64,000 nucleotides of DNA from Microcella sp. (GTDB lineage Bacteria > Actinomycetota > Actinomycetes > Actinomycetales > Microbacteriaceae): positions 2,666,001 to 2,730,000 of the forward strand of contig NZ_CP075524.1 of assembly GCF_025808395.1 (NCBI RefSeq), in the 5' to 3' direction. Within the stretch, counting starts at the first letter, position 1; each line of letters starts with the position of its first letter. The notes below the pieces were generated by a model that searched no databases, was not told the DNA's origin, and was given only the letters and a program-made list of their open reading frames with translations. Below, in pieces: positions 24,705 to 32,464 of this stretch. The translations under genes were made by a program, and so were the position numbers.

Positions 24705-24723
24705 ATTGTAACAGATTGGTAAC
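24705..24723 (-). promoter_or_regulatory. MtrA-like direct-repeat box over the M23 peptidase promoter
   Basis: GTAAC at 24708-24712 and GTAAC at 24719-24723, spaced by 6 bases, form a direct repeat of the kind reported for the actinobacterial response regulator MtrA. On the gene's own strand TACAAT (24705-24710) is a good -10 box that overlaps the proximal copy, so binding there should repress. MtrA is known to repress an M23 peptidase gene (mepA) in Corynebacterium. Match to MtrA is by pattern only. Confidence 0.45.
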
Positions 24724-25051
24724 TTCAAGGGCTGTGCGTCGGCTACCCGAATCAGCGAGCTCGATTCACGGGTCGCACTGTGATGCTATGGCGACTCGAC
24801 TGTGCTTGCTAGTGAAGGCACCGCGGCCGTTGAGATCGATGGCCGAGCCACGCGACCGACGTCGGGCATCTTGAAAATTACGAGCCGTACACTCGAGAGT
24901 CGCCCTGGTGACCTGTCCCGGGTTCATGCACCTAGAGCCCAAGCCCCGCGTTTCACGAGGGCGATTCGCACGCGGCATAGCGGGATCGAGTGTGTTCTCG
25001 CCGTAGGTCGCCCAGAGCGCGACCGTGGCCGTCTGGCTACGCTTCGATGTC

Positions 25052-26029
25052 ATGAAAGCATCACATGTTGTTTCGGCAGCGGCCCTCGCAGCGCCCGCGT
25101 TGGTGTGGTTGGGCATTCATGCTCACTCTCCAGAGGTTCGATCCTGGCAACTGGGTAAGGGAGAGCGCGCCCGGATTGCGAACCTCGGTGTGCGCATTCA
25201 TGGCAAAGGCGAAGTGGTCGTCGTGCTCCTTGCGGGCCTTGCCTCAAGCGAGCGTTTTTGGGGAAGAGCCTACGACGTTCTTGGACAGCATGCCCGCGTG
25301 CTAGCCATCGAACCGATTGGATTCGGCGCCTCGATCCACCATCCAGCGCTTAGGGCGACCGTTGACGCTGATGTGCACGTTGACGCGGTGCTGGCGACTC
25401 TAAGGGCGCTCGGTGTGCACACAAATCCGGTCGTGATTGTCGGGCATTCCATGGGCGCATCTCTGGCTCTCAGGGTTGGTGCACGACACTCACCTACACG
25501 CGCTGTTGTGGCCTTCGACGCTCCACTGTATCGATCCGTCGACGAGGCCAGCGACCGGATTCGGCACATGGGTTGGTTCGAGGCGCTGCTCGCCCAAGGC
25601 CCGCTTGCCGAACGGGTATGCCAGTGGATGTGTCACAACCGAACGGTGGCTCGCGGGGTTGCCATTGCGATCAGCCCGGGACTCCCGGTGGCGGTCGCCC
25701 GGGACTCGGTCGAACACACCTGGTCGGGGTACATCGCAGGGTTCGACTCGCTGGTGCGCGATCCGGGCTGGTCGGACGCGCTTGGAGACCTAGCTGCGCG
25801 CAATGTGCCCGTTCACTTGGTCGACGGTGAGAAAGACCCGGTGCAAGTTCCCGGTCGCGCCGAGGAGCTCGAACGCACGCACCCGAACATCACCGTCACA
25901 CGCCTGCCCGGCGGCCATCGCTTGCCCCTTAGCGACCCGGAGCGTTGTGCATCGATCGTGCGCTCTGTTCTCAGCGAATACGCTATTTCGACTGAGGGAG
26001 ATGTGAGACCATACCCCCTGGAGGTATGA
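25052..26029 (+). CDS. Alpha/beta-hydrolase
   Basis: This is a 325-residue hydrolase with a possible N-terminal signal anchor (VVSAAALAAPALVWLGIHAH). The nucleophile elbow is GHSMGAS, preceded by the oxyanion region LLAGLASSERFWG; the acid is probably in DGEKDPV and the histidine in GGHRLPLSD. The substrate is unknown (esterase or lactonase types are possible). The stop lies in the region of the CsoR-like palindrome, whose bases encode its last residues, and the DUF6153 gene starts next to it. It may thus share the downstream operon or simply abut it. Confidence 0.78.
   Translation: MKASHVVSAAALAAPALVWLGIHAHSPEVRSWQLGKGERARIANLGVRIHGKGEVVVVLLAGLASSERFWGRAYDVLGQHARVLAIEPIGFGASIHHPALRATVDADVHVDAVLATLRALGVHTNPVVIVGHSMGASLALRVGARHSPTRAVVAFDAPLYRSVDEASDRIRHMGWFEALLAQGPLAERVCQWMCHNRTVARGVAIAISPGLPVAVARDSVEHTWSGYIAGFDSLVRDPGWSDALGDLAARNVPVHLVDGEKDPVQVPGRAEELERTHPNITVTRLPGGHRLPLSDPERCASIVRSVLSEYAISTEGDVRPYPLEV
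26011..26027. promoter_or_regulatory. CsoR-like palindrome upstream of the DUF6153-DUF305 operon
   Basis: ATACCCCCTGGAGGTAT is a near-perfect palindrome (8-bp arms, one mismatched pair) of the ATACCC...GGGTAT type recognised by copper-sensing CsoR and related RcnR/FrmR-family repressors. It ends 6 bases before ATG 26033 and contains the GGAGG ribosome-binding site of that gene. No csoR gene is visible in this window. Coincidence with a strong RBS is possible. Confidence 0.45.
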
Positions 26030-26032
26030 GTG

Positions 26033-26446
26033 ATGCTTCGGCGTCTAGGGTACGTGGTGCTGATCGCGACATTCACGGTCGTCGGAATTGCCATGGGCGC
26101 CCACGGCTCGACCCCCGTCGGTCACTCCACTGCCGTGACGAGCTCCGCGGCTGGGTCTGCAATGCCCCTGGAGCACGACCACTCTGCGCCTGTCGCTCCT
26201 CATCTCGACGCGAACTTCTCTGACGACGAAAACTCCACGTGCGTGGATTGTGCTGGCGATCACGCCGGGCTGTTGATGGCGTGTGTGTTCCTGGCGCTCA
26301 TTGTGGTCATCAGCCTGGTCCTGCCACTCGTTGCCTTTCGTCATGGGCTGCTAGCGCCGGGAGTGTCGAGGGTCGACACCACACCCCGTCGGCTCGCTGA
26401 GCCGCGCCCGCCTGAGCTCACGGAACTCTGCATCATTCGTCAGTGA
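26033..26446 (+). CDS. DUF6153-family membrane protein
   Basis: This is a 137-residue protein with a membrane segment at about residues 3-22, a His-rich extracytoplasmic stretch (PLEHDHSAPVAPHLD, then CVDCAGDH), a second membrane segment at about 83-105, and a basic tail ending in ELCIIRQ. This matches DUF6153, small actinobacterial membrane proteins found beside DUF305 and copper genes; function unknown, metal binding through the His/Cys cluster plausible. ATG 26033 has GGAGG 8 bases upstream; GTG 26030 is the alternative. It is followed by DUF305 after 76 bases. Confidence 0.7.
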   Translation: MLRRLGYVVLIATFTVVGIAMGAHGSTPVGHSTAVTSSAAGSAMPLEHDHSAPVAPHLDANFSDDENSTCVDCAGDHAGLLMACVFLALIVVISLVLPLVAFRHGLLAPGVSRVDTTPRRLAEPRPPELTELCIIRQ

Positions 26447-26522
26447 TTCGCCGCCCGATGTCTGCGTGAATACGCACCATCACTGCGACCGAACAACCAA
26501 CACTGACGAAAGAAGTAGAACC

Positions 26523-27110
26523 ATGAAGAAGTCATTCGGCATCCGCGCGCTCGCGTCTGGTGCCTTCGCCCTGATCACCGTGATGGGGCTTGCTGCATGT
26601 TCGACCACTACCGAGCCGTCCGAGAGTTCCGGCGCCAACATGGCAGACGTCATGTTTGTTCAGATGATGATTCCGCACCACGAAGGAGCCATCGAGATGA
26701 GCGACGTGTTGCTTGCCAAGTCGGGCGTCGACCCTGAGGTTGTTGAGCTGGCTGAGCAGATCAAGGCTGCCCAGGGTCCCGAGATCGAGCAGATGAAGCA
26801 GTGGCTCGATGACTGGGGCATGCCCGGCATGAGCGACAGCATGGACGGAATGGATCACGGCGGCATGGGCGGAATGGACGGCATGGCAGGCATGACCGAG
26901 GAGGACATGCGGGCACTTGAGGACGCCAGTGGACCTGAAGCCGGGGACCTGTTCCTCGAGCAGATGATCGTGCACCACGAGGGCGCTATTGAGATGGCCG
27001 ACGATGTTCTTGCTGATGGCGAGCACCCCGGTGTGCGCGAGCTGGCGGAGAACATCATCGCCAGCCAAACGGCGGAGATCGAGCTCATGCGCTCGATGCT
27101 CAACTCCTAA
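26523..27110 (+). CDS. DUF305 lipoprotein
   Basis: This is a 195-residue lipoprotein (lipobox LAACST) with two copies of the DUF305 signature, PHHEGAIEMSD near residue 50 and VHHEGAIEMAD near 145. Between them lies a Met/His/Gly-rich spacer (GMPGMSDSMDGMDHGGMGGM), a typical copper-binding composition. DUF305 proteins are ferritin-like helical proteins widespread in copper-resistance clusters; a role in extracellular copper binding is inferred. A purine-rich GAAAGAAG lies before ATG 26523. Its stop overlaps the next gene by 1 base (TAATG). Confidence 0.85.
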   Translation: MKKSFGIRALASGAFALITVMGLAACSTTTEPSESSGANMADVMFVQMMIPHHEGAIEMSDVLLAKSGVDPEVVELAEQIKAAQGPEIEQMKQWLDDWGMPGMSDSMDGMDHGGMGGMDGMAGMTEEDMRALEDASGPEAGDLFLEQMIVHHEGAIEMADDVLADGEHPGVRELAENIIASQTAEIELMRSMLNS

Positions 27111-27978
27111 TGCAGCGGACAGGAGCGGCGGCCGCGATGGCGGTCGCCGCCCTCTCCGTCACCGTTGCGGGATGCACATCACCGGCAACGGACGTGCCCA
27201 TTGCTGAGGAGCCCATCGTGGTGTCGCACGTGCACGCCGTCGATCTTGACCAGCGAACGGGAGCGGTGTACGTGGCGACTCATGACGGAGTTCTGCATGT
27301 GGCGGCCGACGGGTCGGTGGAACGTCTCGGCGAGTGGGGAGGCGACGTCATGGGAATGGCGCGACTCGGAGACACGATCTACTTCTCTGGCCACCCAGCG
27401 CTCGACGAGAATCTCCCAGCGAACATCGGCGTCTACGAACTCGACCTCGTAGGCGAAGGGTTCGCCCCGATCTCCCTCGTCGGAGACGTGGACTTCCACA
27501 GCATGACCATCAAGGAATCACCGGGGGGATCAACACTGGCGGGCATTGATTCGGCGACCGGTCAGGTCATGGTCAGTCGAGACGGAGCGGGAAGCTGGAT
27601 GACTGGCGCGTCGATTGGCGCCCGCTCACTCAGTTGGGATACCGCCGCCGAGGCGCTCTATGCAACGACAGAACAAGGCCTCCTGGTCAGCAGAGACGAT
27701 GGGATGACGTTCACGCCACTGGACGAGGCGCCGCTCCTGGTTTTGATTGCGTCAAGCCCGGAGGGCGCGTCGACTGATGCGTTCCTCGTCGGAGTTGATG
27801 TCGATGGATACATCCACACCAGCGCTGACGGCGTGACTTGGACATCGATCGGGTTGCGCCGCCCCTCACGGATGCCCTCTCTGTCGGAAGTGATGGCGCG
27901 ATCGTTTCGGCTGGGATCAGCGGTGTCAGTCGATCCGATGATGGCGGGGCAACTTGGGACGTGATCGCTGGGTTCTAG
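27110..27978 (+). pseudogene. F510_1955-type BNR/sialidase-like lipoprotein with a late frameshift
   Basis: This is a lipoprotein (lipobox VAGCTS) of the F510_1955 family: beta-propeller-like repeats such as HVHAVDLDQRTGAVYVATHDG, GQVMVSRDGAGSW and LLVSRDDGMTFTPLD, partner of DUF305 in many actinobacteria. After TSIG (about 27850) the frame runs on into unconserved sequence to a stop at 27964. The +1 frame instead gives VAPPLTDALSVGSDG and SRSDDGGATWDVIAGF to a stop at 27978, the expected family ending. One G appears to be missing in the run at 27851-27853. Either a recent inactivation or a sequencing error; only the last 42 or so residues are affected. Confidence 0.75.
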
Positions 27979-27980
27979 CT

Positions 27981-28015
27981 GACCTGGGGTGCGGCGGTTC
28001 GCCGTACCCCAGGTC
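27981..28015 (+). terminator. Strong hairpin terminator after the DUF305 operon
   Basis: GACCTGGGGT at 27981-27990 pairs with ACCCCAGGTC at 28006-28015. The inner bases continue the stem (CGGCG with CGCCG) around a GTT loop, with one mismatch. The hairpin starts two bases after the expected stop of the F510_1955 gene. No T run follows, as is common in high-GC actinobacteria. Confidence 0.7.
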
Positions 28016-28448
28016 GGAATGTACTTCACGCCAGCGCCGCACGATAACGAGGCAGTGGTGCCGCTCATTCTGGTCTTCGGTAGACATGCGTAGACGCTTC
28101 GACGCGGTCTTTGATAGCGGAGCGGAAGCCGTGAAGCGGGGTGCTGGATAGTGCCAGCGGGGTTCGCACGCAAAAGCATTGAACGCTTCACACTCATTGC
28201 TCGACGCACCTCTGACCGCTCTTGGACTGGCTTAGGAGCGGCGATTGCTTCGTCGCAGGTGCGTCCGTGGCGGCCCGGCGGCACTGTCGTTCCCACGCCG
28301 GTGGTCGATCCCGGCGCGCGACGCGCTCGGAAACTGTGCGCGGGGTACCGCAGTGTTGGGGTGATGTCCACCCCTCGTCCTTGCTGCTCGATCTGCATAT
28401 CGTGGCGCATGATCACGCCATCAGCACTTCCAGCGGAGGGGAGAATTC
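28016..28448. other. 430-bp stretch without a recognisable gene
   Basis: Open frames on both strands (for example plus-strand from 28151) have no family resemblance and poor protein character. I see no repeats or RNA features here, apart from the purine-rich GGAGGGGAG just before the next gene, which is a good ribosome-binding site. Confidence 0.6.
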
Positions 28449-29024
28449 ATGTCGACCGACCATAGCGAACATGATTCCACAGGGGAAACGCCGGCGAAGC
28501 AGTACTGGCGTTTCGCGGCAATGGTGCTCACAGGAGCCGTCGTCATGTACGCCACCATGTACGCCGGCACCTGGGAGTGGAGCCACGTGCGGTTCAGCGA
28601 GAGCCGGGTCTTCATGGCGCTGACGATGGCGGGCACGATGGGGCTCGTCATGCTCGCGTGGATGCTGCACATGTACCGCAGCACTCGCCGAAACATCGCC
28701 GTGGTTGTCATCAGCCTGCTCGCGCTCGGGGTCGGCATCGCACTTGACCGAAGTCAGGTGACCGTGGACGATTCCAGCTTCATGAACTCCATGATCCCGC
28801 ATCATTCATTGGCGATAACCCGGTCAGAACGTGCCGGCATCACCGACGTGCGCGTCTGCGAACTCGCGAAGGAGATTAGCGAGGCACAGCGACGCGAGAT
28901 TCTAGAGATGGAGTGGCTGATCGACGACATCGCTCGCAATGGCGAGGCGACGACGGTCACTGAAGCGGAAGCTCGTGCTGTGCCCGACTTTGATCGACCT
29001 GCACTGCGCGCCTGCCAAAGCTAG
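28449..29024 (+). CDS. Membrane-anchored DUF305 protein
   Basis: This is a 191-residue protein with three predicted membrane segments in the N-terminal half (about residues 22-40, 53-73 and 82-98) followed by one extracytoplasmic DUF305 domain: MNSMIPHHSLAITRSE, then RVCELAKEISEAQRREILEM. It is the type in which a membrane module carries a single HH motif. GGAGGGGAG lies about 6 bases before ATG 28449. It probably acts with the copper-type operon upstream but is a separate unit, past the terminator. Confidence 0.8.
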   Translation: MSTDHSEHDSTGETPAKQYWRFAAMVLTGAVVMYATMYAGTWEWSHVRFSESRVFMALTMAGTMGLVMLAWMLHMYRSTRRNIAVVVISLLALGVGIALDRSQVTVDDSSFMNSMIPHHSLAITRSERAGITDVRVCELAKEISEAQRREILEMEWLIDDIARNGEATTVTEAEARAVPDFDRPALRACQS

Positions 29025-29502
29025 CAACGCATCAGTCCGCACGAGGCGGCGTGTGCGATGGCCACTAGCTAGTTGCCTCTCCAGACCAAAGATCGCAGTG
29101 GCAGGGCGGCGGGAGTTTCGCAGGTCGACTGCCCGCATGCGGCCGTCACGCGTCAGCTGCACGATGGGGATCGCGCCGGGGCGCTGGCAAACACCGGCCC
29201 GGGAGCGCTCCGGCAGAGGTGCCTGAAGGTGGTTTGAAATCATCCATCGTGTTCGTCGCCCGACTTCTAGATTGATCGGGTAGATCACCCCCAAGAAGAA
29301 GGCGTTCCGAATTGCCAATATCGTCCGCTTAGTTCTGAATCTTGACCGGGATCGAGCTGTCTCGGCCTATGTGCATTGTGCATTGGATGTCTCGCCGTAG
29401 GCCCTCTCAAGGGGGCATGCAATCTGCGCGCTCCTCGACATCTCCGTGTAGGCGGAGGCTCACACGTCGTGAGCCTCCATATCTACGTGGAGGAGTGCTT
29501 CG
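29025..29502. other. 480-bp stretch without an intact gene
   Basis: No convincing gene. It contains a perfect 10-bp hairpin near the right end (29454-29478, listed separately). A minus-strand frame over 28902-29318 has no recognisable motifs. Confidence 0.55.
29454..29478. repeat. Perfect 10-bp inverted repeat with 5-base loop
   Basis: GGAGGCTCAC (29454-29463), loop ACGTC, GTGAGCCTCC (29469-29478). It could form a stable hairpin in RNA or DNA, for example an old terminator or a recombination/replication site of the plasmid-like segment that follows. No T run on either side. Confidence 0.6.
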
Positions 29503-29620
29503 GTGGCTCGCAGGCGGGGTCCGAATGTCGGTGACATGCAGTTGTCTTTCGACCTGTGGGGGCTCGAGGACTCAGCTCCCGATGACGCAGAGCCGGCAGT
29601 CGCGGGCGATGAGGAGAGGA

Positions 29621-30268
29621 ATGTCGATGAGCGATCAGTTCAGTCCGGACCCGCAGCGGGTGCGGCAGGTGGAGATCGACCTGAACCGTCGAACGGTGTC
29701 GGCCGACGACCCGTATCTGAAGCGGATGGGGTTGTTCACGAACGACCGGATGGTGGCGAACGAGATCGGGGCCGCGGAGCAGACTGCGGAATACTCCGAA
29801 CTTGGGTACTGGACCACGAAAGCGGAGCGCAACTACTTTCTGACCGCGAGGCCGACCGCGTTGGAGGCGTTCCAGCTGCTGTATCGGCACGCGAGGAACG
29901 CGCCGATCATGTCGAGCCCGATCGCGGTGGAGCTGCTGGAGTACGTGGAGGACTCGGAACAGATGGACGAGCTGAAGTTCTCCAGCGAGTACCGGTCGCT
30001 GAACCTGTTCTGGCTGTCGAAGGAGCAGGAGCAGTCGCTTCGGAAGGCGCCGGAGGTGGAGGTGGCGCTGGCGAAGGTGTTGGAGCCGGTAGCGAAGGCG
30101 CAGGGGCTTTCCTGGCCGATGAATCCGATGCAGTTGCGCGTGCTGTGGCGGATGCTCCGGCTGTGCGAGGACGAGCGCGCGTTCGGTTGGGAGTATCTGC
30201 AGGACGTGTGCTCCAGCAGCTGGTTCTTGAATCTCGAGCGCCGACCGAAGAAGAGCGGCGTCTTCTAG
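29621..30268 (+). CDS. Hypothetical protein of plasmid/island origin, probably truncated
   Basis: This is a 215-residue protein of unknown family, rich in charged residues, without membrane segments or signal peptide. Its body (YLKRMGLFTNDRMVANEIG, TALEAFQLLYRHARNAP, SSEYRSLNLFWLSKEQEQSL) looks protein-like and uses codons typical of the region. GAGGAG just before ATG 29621 supports the start. Its end (SSSWFLNLERRPKKSGVF) runs into sequence that codes a DNA methylase in another frame, so its C-terminus may have been replaced at about 30215-30235. A preceding open piece from 29503 (MARRRGPNVGDMQLSFDLWG) may be the start of the plasmid methylase gene, displaced by this insert. Confidence 0.5.
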   Translation: MSMSDQFSPDPQRVRQVEIDLNRRTVSADDPYLKRMGLFTNDRMVANEIGAAEQTAEYSELGYWTTKAERNYFLTARPTALEAFQLLYRHARNAPIMSSPIAVELLEYVEDSEQMDELKFSSEYRSLNLFWLSKEQEQSLRKAPEVEVALAKVLEPVAKAQGLSWPMNPMQLRVLWRMLRLCEDERAFGWEYLQDVCSSSWFLNLERRPKKSGVF

Positions 30269-30777
30269 CCCGCTGGCCGGGGTGGGGTGCCACCCCGGAA
30301 CTGTTCGACGAGGACGACGCCCGCTACGCCGACGAGCGCGCACAGCTGAAGTCGATCTGGACGGACGGCGAGTGGGCGGCAGCACGCCGCACGGTCTTGA
30401 ACGCCCACTACACCTCCCGCGACTTCGCCCACGGCATCTGGGAAGCGCTCGCGGAGAGCGGCTTCACCACCGGTGAGGTGCTCGAGCCTGGAAGCGGCTC
30501 GGGCAACTTCATTGGCACCGCCCCTGCCGGCGTGCACATGGTGGGTGTTGAGGTGGACCCGACGACGGCACGAATCAGCCAGCTGGTGTATCCGCAGGCG
30601 CAGATTCGCATCGAGTCATTCGCTGACACGCAGCTGACCGCGGACGGGTTCGACGCGGTGGTCGGCAACGTGCCGTTCTCCAACGCAACCTTGTACGACC
30701 CGGCGTACAACGCCGAGAAGCTGTCGATGCACAACCACTTCATCGCGAAGTCCTTGTCCATGACCAAGCCCAGCGGA
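30235..30777 (+). pseudogene. Fragment of a plasmid-type N-6 DNA methylase/helicase
   Basis: The plus-strand frame reads PTEEERRLLARWPGWGA, then EWAAARRTVLNAHYTSRDF, the SAM-binding VLEPGSGSGNFIG and the catalytic NVPFSN (NPPY-type). These are the start of the methylase domain of the very large methylase/helicase proteins of actinobacterial plasmids and mobile elements. The frame is open upstream to 29503, but that portion is a shadow of the hypothetical protein. It breaks off after TKPSG at about 30777, so it lacks the rest of the methylase and the helicase. It is not functional. Confidence 0.7.
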
Positions 30778-30840
30778 TTCGCTACCCTCCCCACGAAAGT
30801 TCAGCGAAAGATTCTTAAGAGTATCTTGAGTTCTCGAGCT

Positions 30841-30966
30841 CCTACAATCGGGGCAGTCGCCGACCTGGCCGCGACCGATCGTGACCCGTTCGCTGGGCTC
30901 GCAGCGAGCATCCACGCGACCAAGAATGTCGGCACGTGGGTGGCCGGCCGACGCGTCTTCGCGTGA
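30841..30966 (+). pseudogene. C-terminal tail of a truncated amidohydrolase (YtcJ-like)
   Basis: In the same frame as the methylase fragment, the last 41 residues (PTIGAVADLAATDRDPFAGL, then TWVAGRRVFA) match the typical ending of YtcJ-like amidohydrolases, G-ADLAVLDRDPF... VxxTWVGGRxVxx. No other part of such a gene is present. I infer that a chromosomal amidohydrolase gene was cut by the island, leaving its 3' end here; the junction is within about 30780-30840. Confidence 0.5.
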
Positions 30967-31000
30967 TCTGCGGTACTTCGGCGGCCCCTTCCACAGTCAG

Positions 31001-31017
31001 GTGCTACCGTGTAGCAC
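31001..31017 (+). promoter_or_regulatory. Perfect palindromic operator and leaderless promoter of vapBC
   Basis: GTGCTAC-CGT-GTAGCAC is a perfect palindrome that ends on the base before ATG 31018. Within it TACCGT (31005-31010) fits a -10 box 7 bases before the start codon, so transcription would begin at or next to the ATG. Binding by the antitoxin, alone or with the toxin, would thus cover the promoter directly, as in toxin-antitoxin autoregulation. Confidence 0.65.
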
Positions 31018-31314
31018 ATGGATCGGATCGGTGTGCGCGAGCTGAGGCAGAACGCGAGCAAGTACCTTGAGCGCGTGAAGCACGGCGAGTCGATTGAGGT
31101 GACCGAGCGCGGGGTGCCGGTCGCGATCATTAGTCCCGTGCCGACGGTGAGAAAGTCACGCGTTCAAGAACTGATGGACGAAGGGCGCATGACGCCAGGG
31201 CGCGGCGATGTCGCAGCGTGGCTCGCGGCGAATCCTCCGGTGCCGGTCAACCCGGAGTACACCGGGCCCTCGATCGCTCAGGTTCTTGACGAGCAGCGCG
31301 AAGAGCGGCTCTAG
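31018..31314 (+). CDS. Phd/YefM-type antitoxin (VapB role)
   Basis: This is a 98-residue antitoxin with the Phd/YefM N-terminal DNA-binding fold (MDRIGVRELRQNASKYLERV, then EVTERGVPVAIISPV) and a C-terminal disordered part that wraps the toxin. It represses its own promoter and neutralises the PIN toxin encoded by the next gene, which starts on the base following its stop. Confidence 0.9.
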   Translation: MDRIGVRELRQNASKYLERVKHGESIEVTERGVPVAIISPVPTVRKSRVQELMDEGRMTPGRGDVAAWLAANPPVPVNPEYTGPSIAQVLDEQREERL

Positions 31315-31701
31315 GTGCTCTATCTCGACACCTCTGCTGCGGTGAAGCTGCTGCTCGTTGAGGGTGAGACGCTGGCGCTAAGGGCCTACATCGGCGATCA
31401 GGACTGGGCTTCCAGTGCGCTCATGAGAACCGAACTAATTCGGGCCATTGCTCGCGTCGACTCCTCGGTGGTGCCACGGGCGCTCGACTTGCTGTCGCAG
31501 CCCTACCTTCTGGCCGCCGAGGCGCGGGTACTCGACACCGCGGCTCGGCTAACGCCGCCATCAGTGCGCAGCCTCGACGCGATTCACCTCGCGAGTGCCC
31601 TGGAGCTTCGCGACGAGCTGACTGCATTCGTTGCGTACGACGATCGACTGCTCGCCGCGGCTGCCGCGCTGGGGATGCCCATCGCATCGCCAGCGCCGTG
31701 A
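31315..31701 (+). CDS. vapC: PIN-domain ribonuclease toxin (VapC)
   Basis: This is a 128-residue PIN toxin, an Mg-dependent RNase. The acidic residues are at YLDTSAAVKLL (Asp near 4), the central Glu in ALMRTELIRAI (near 41), and the paired SLDAIHLASAL (near 88) and AYDDRLLAAA. GTG 31315 follows directly after the antitoxin stop. Target RNA (tRNA or rRNA) is unknown. The pair lies at the edge of the island, on the core side of the junction. Confidence 0.9.
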   Translation: MLYLDTSAAVKLLLVEGETLALRAYIGDQDWASSALMRTELIRAIARVDSSVVPRALDLLSQPYLLAAEARVLDTAARLTPPSVRSLDAIHLASALELRDELTAFVAYDDRLLAAAAALGMPIASPAP

Positions 31702-31707
31702 AGCCCG

Positions 31708-32433
31708 TCAGCGGTGAATTGGCGAGGTCATGAGTGCCTGAACGATCGACTCGTCGCCGCTGACCGTGAATCGGTCGCGCTCCTCGAGGGCGTCGGCGCG
31801 CTCCCACAGCAGCAGGAGGAGCGCGGCGGCTGTCGCCTCGACCTGCGAGTCGGCCTGCTCGCCGTCGTCGACGTGCCAGTCGGGCGTGATGTGCCACGAG
31901 CGGTCAGCATCCGTCGCGATGATCCGGAGGCCGCCGGGCAGAGGCGCGAGCGTCGAACGGCTGTGCGCCAAGAACACGGCGAAGAACTCATCGATGCCGT
32001 CGACCGCGAGCTCGGCGTCGAGTTCTCGCGGCACCGCGAATTGGTCGTCGGGCGTGGTGCGCACGTCGAGCAGGTGCTTCATCGTTTCGAGCACCATGCG
32101 TCGGCGCCAGAACGCAGTCGTTCCGGTCGAGCCGCCGAGGACCCAGCAGTCGACATCGTCGGCCTGCAGTCGCTCTGCCAGGTCGTCACGTGCACGGCGG
32201 AGATCGAGGGCCGGCTTGGCGAGCGGCACCTCGACCCGCTCAACGCGCTCGCCCGACTCGATGATGACCGACACCCAGGTGTAGATGCTCGTGACGTGCG
32301 CGGCGATGTGGGCAACCGTCGGCCAGGCGGTCGACTTCACGGGTTGAGCATTGTTGCGCGACTCAACGTCGGAGATGAGACGCTCAGAGAGTGTCTCGAA
32401 CCGAAGGAGATCTCGGCGCGATTCTTCGGTCAT
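31708..32433 (-). CDS. Mycothiol-dependent maleylpyruvate isomerase family protein
   Basis: This is a 241-residue protein of the DinB-like MDMPI family: an N-terminal four-helix metal-binding domain with AHIAAHVTSIYTW and RRMVLETMKHLLDV carrying the histidines, and a C-terminal domain with GLRIIATDADRSWHI. Family members use mycothiol, the actinobacterial thiol, as cofactor; the actual substrate is unknown. ATG 32433 is 6 bases after TAGTCT, a likely leaderless promoter. Confidence 0.8.
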   Translation of the reverse strand: MTEESRRDLLRFETLSERLISDVESRNNAQPVKSTAWPTVAHIAAHVTSIYTWVSVIIESGERVERVEVPLAKPALDLRRARDDLAERLQADDVDCWVLGGSTGTTAFWRRRMVLETMKHLLDVRTTPDDQFAVPRELDAELAVDGIDEFFAVFLAHSRSTLAPLPGGLRIIATDADRSWHITPDWHVDDGEQADSQVEATAAALLLLLWERADALEERDRFTVSGDESIVQALMTSPIHR

Positions 32434-32464
32434 GGCGGCAGACTATCGGGCTGCTCGCCAGCTG

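Noticed and set aside
29503..30235. Reading the 487-codon frame from 29503 as one complete methylase
   Set aside because: The stretch 29630-30230 in that frame is low-complexity Gly/Ala/Arg/Glu and looks like a shadow of the hypothetical protein in the next frame; only the part from 30235 matches a methylase.
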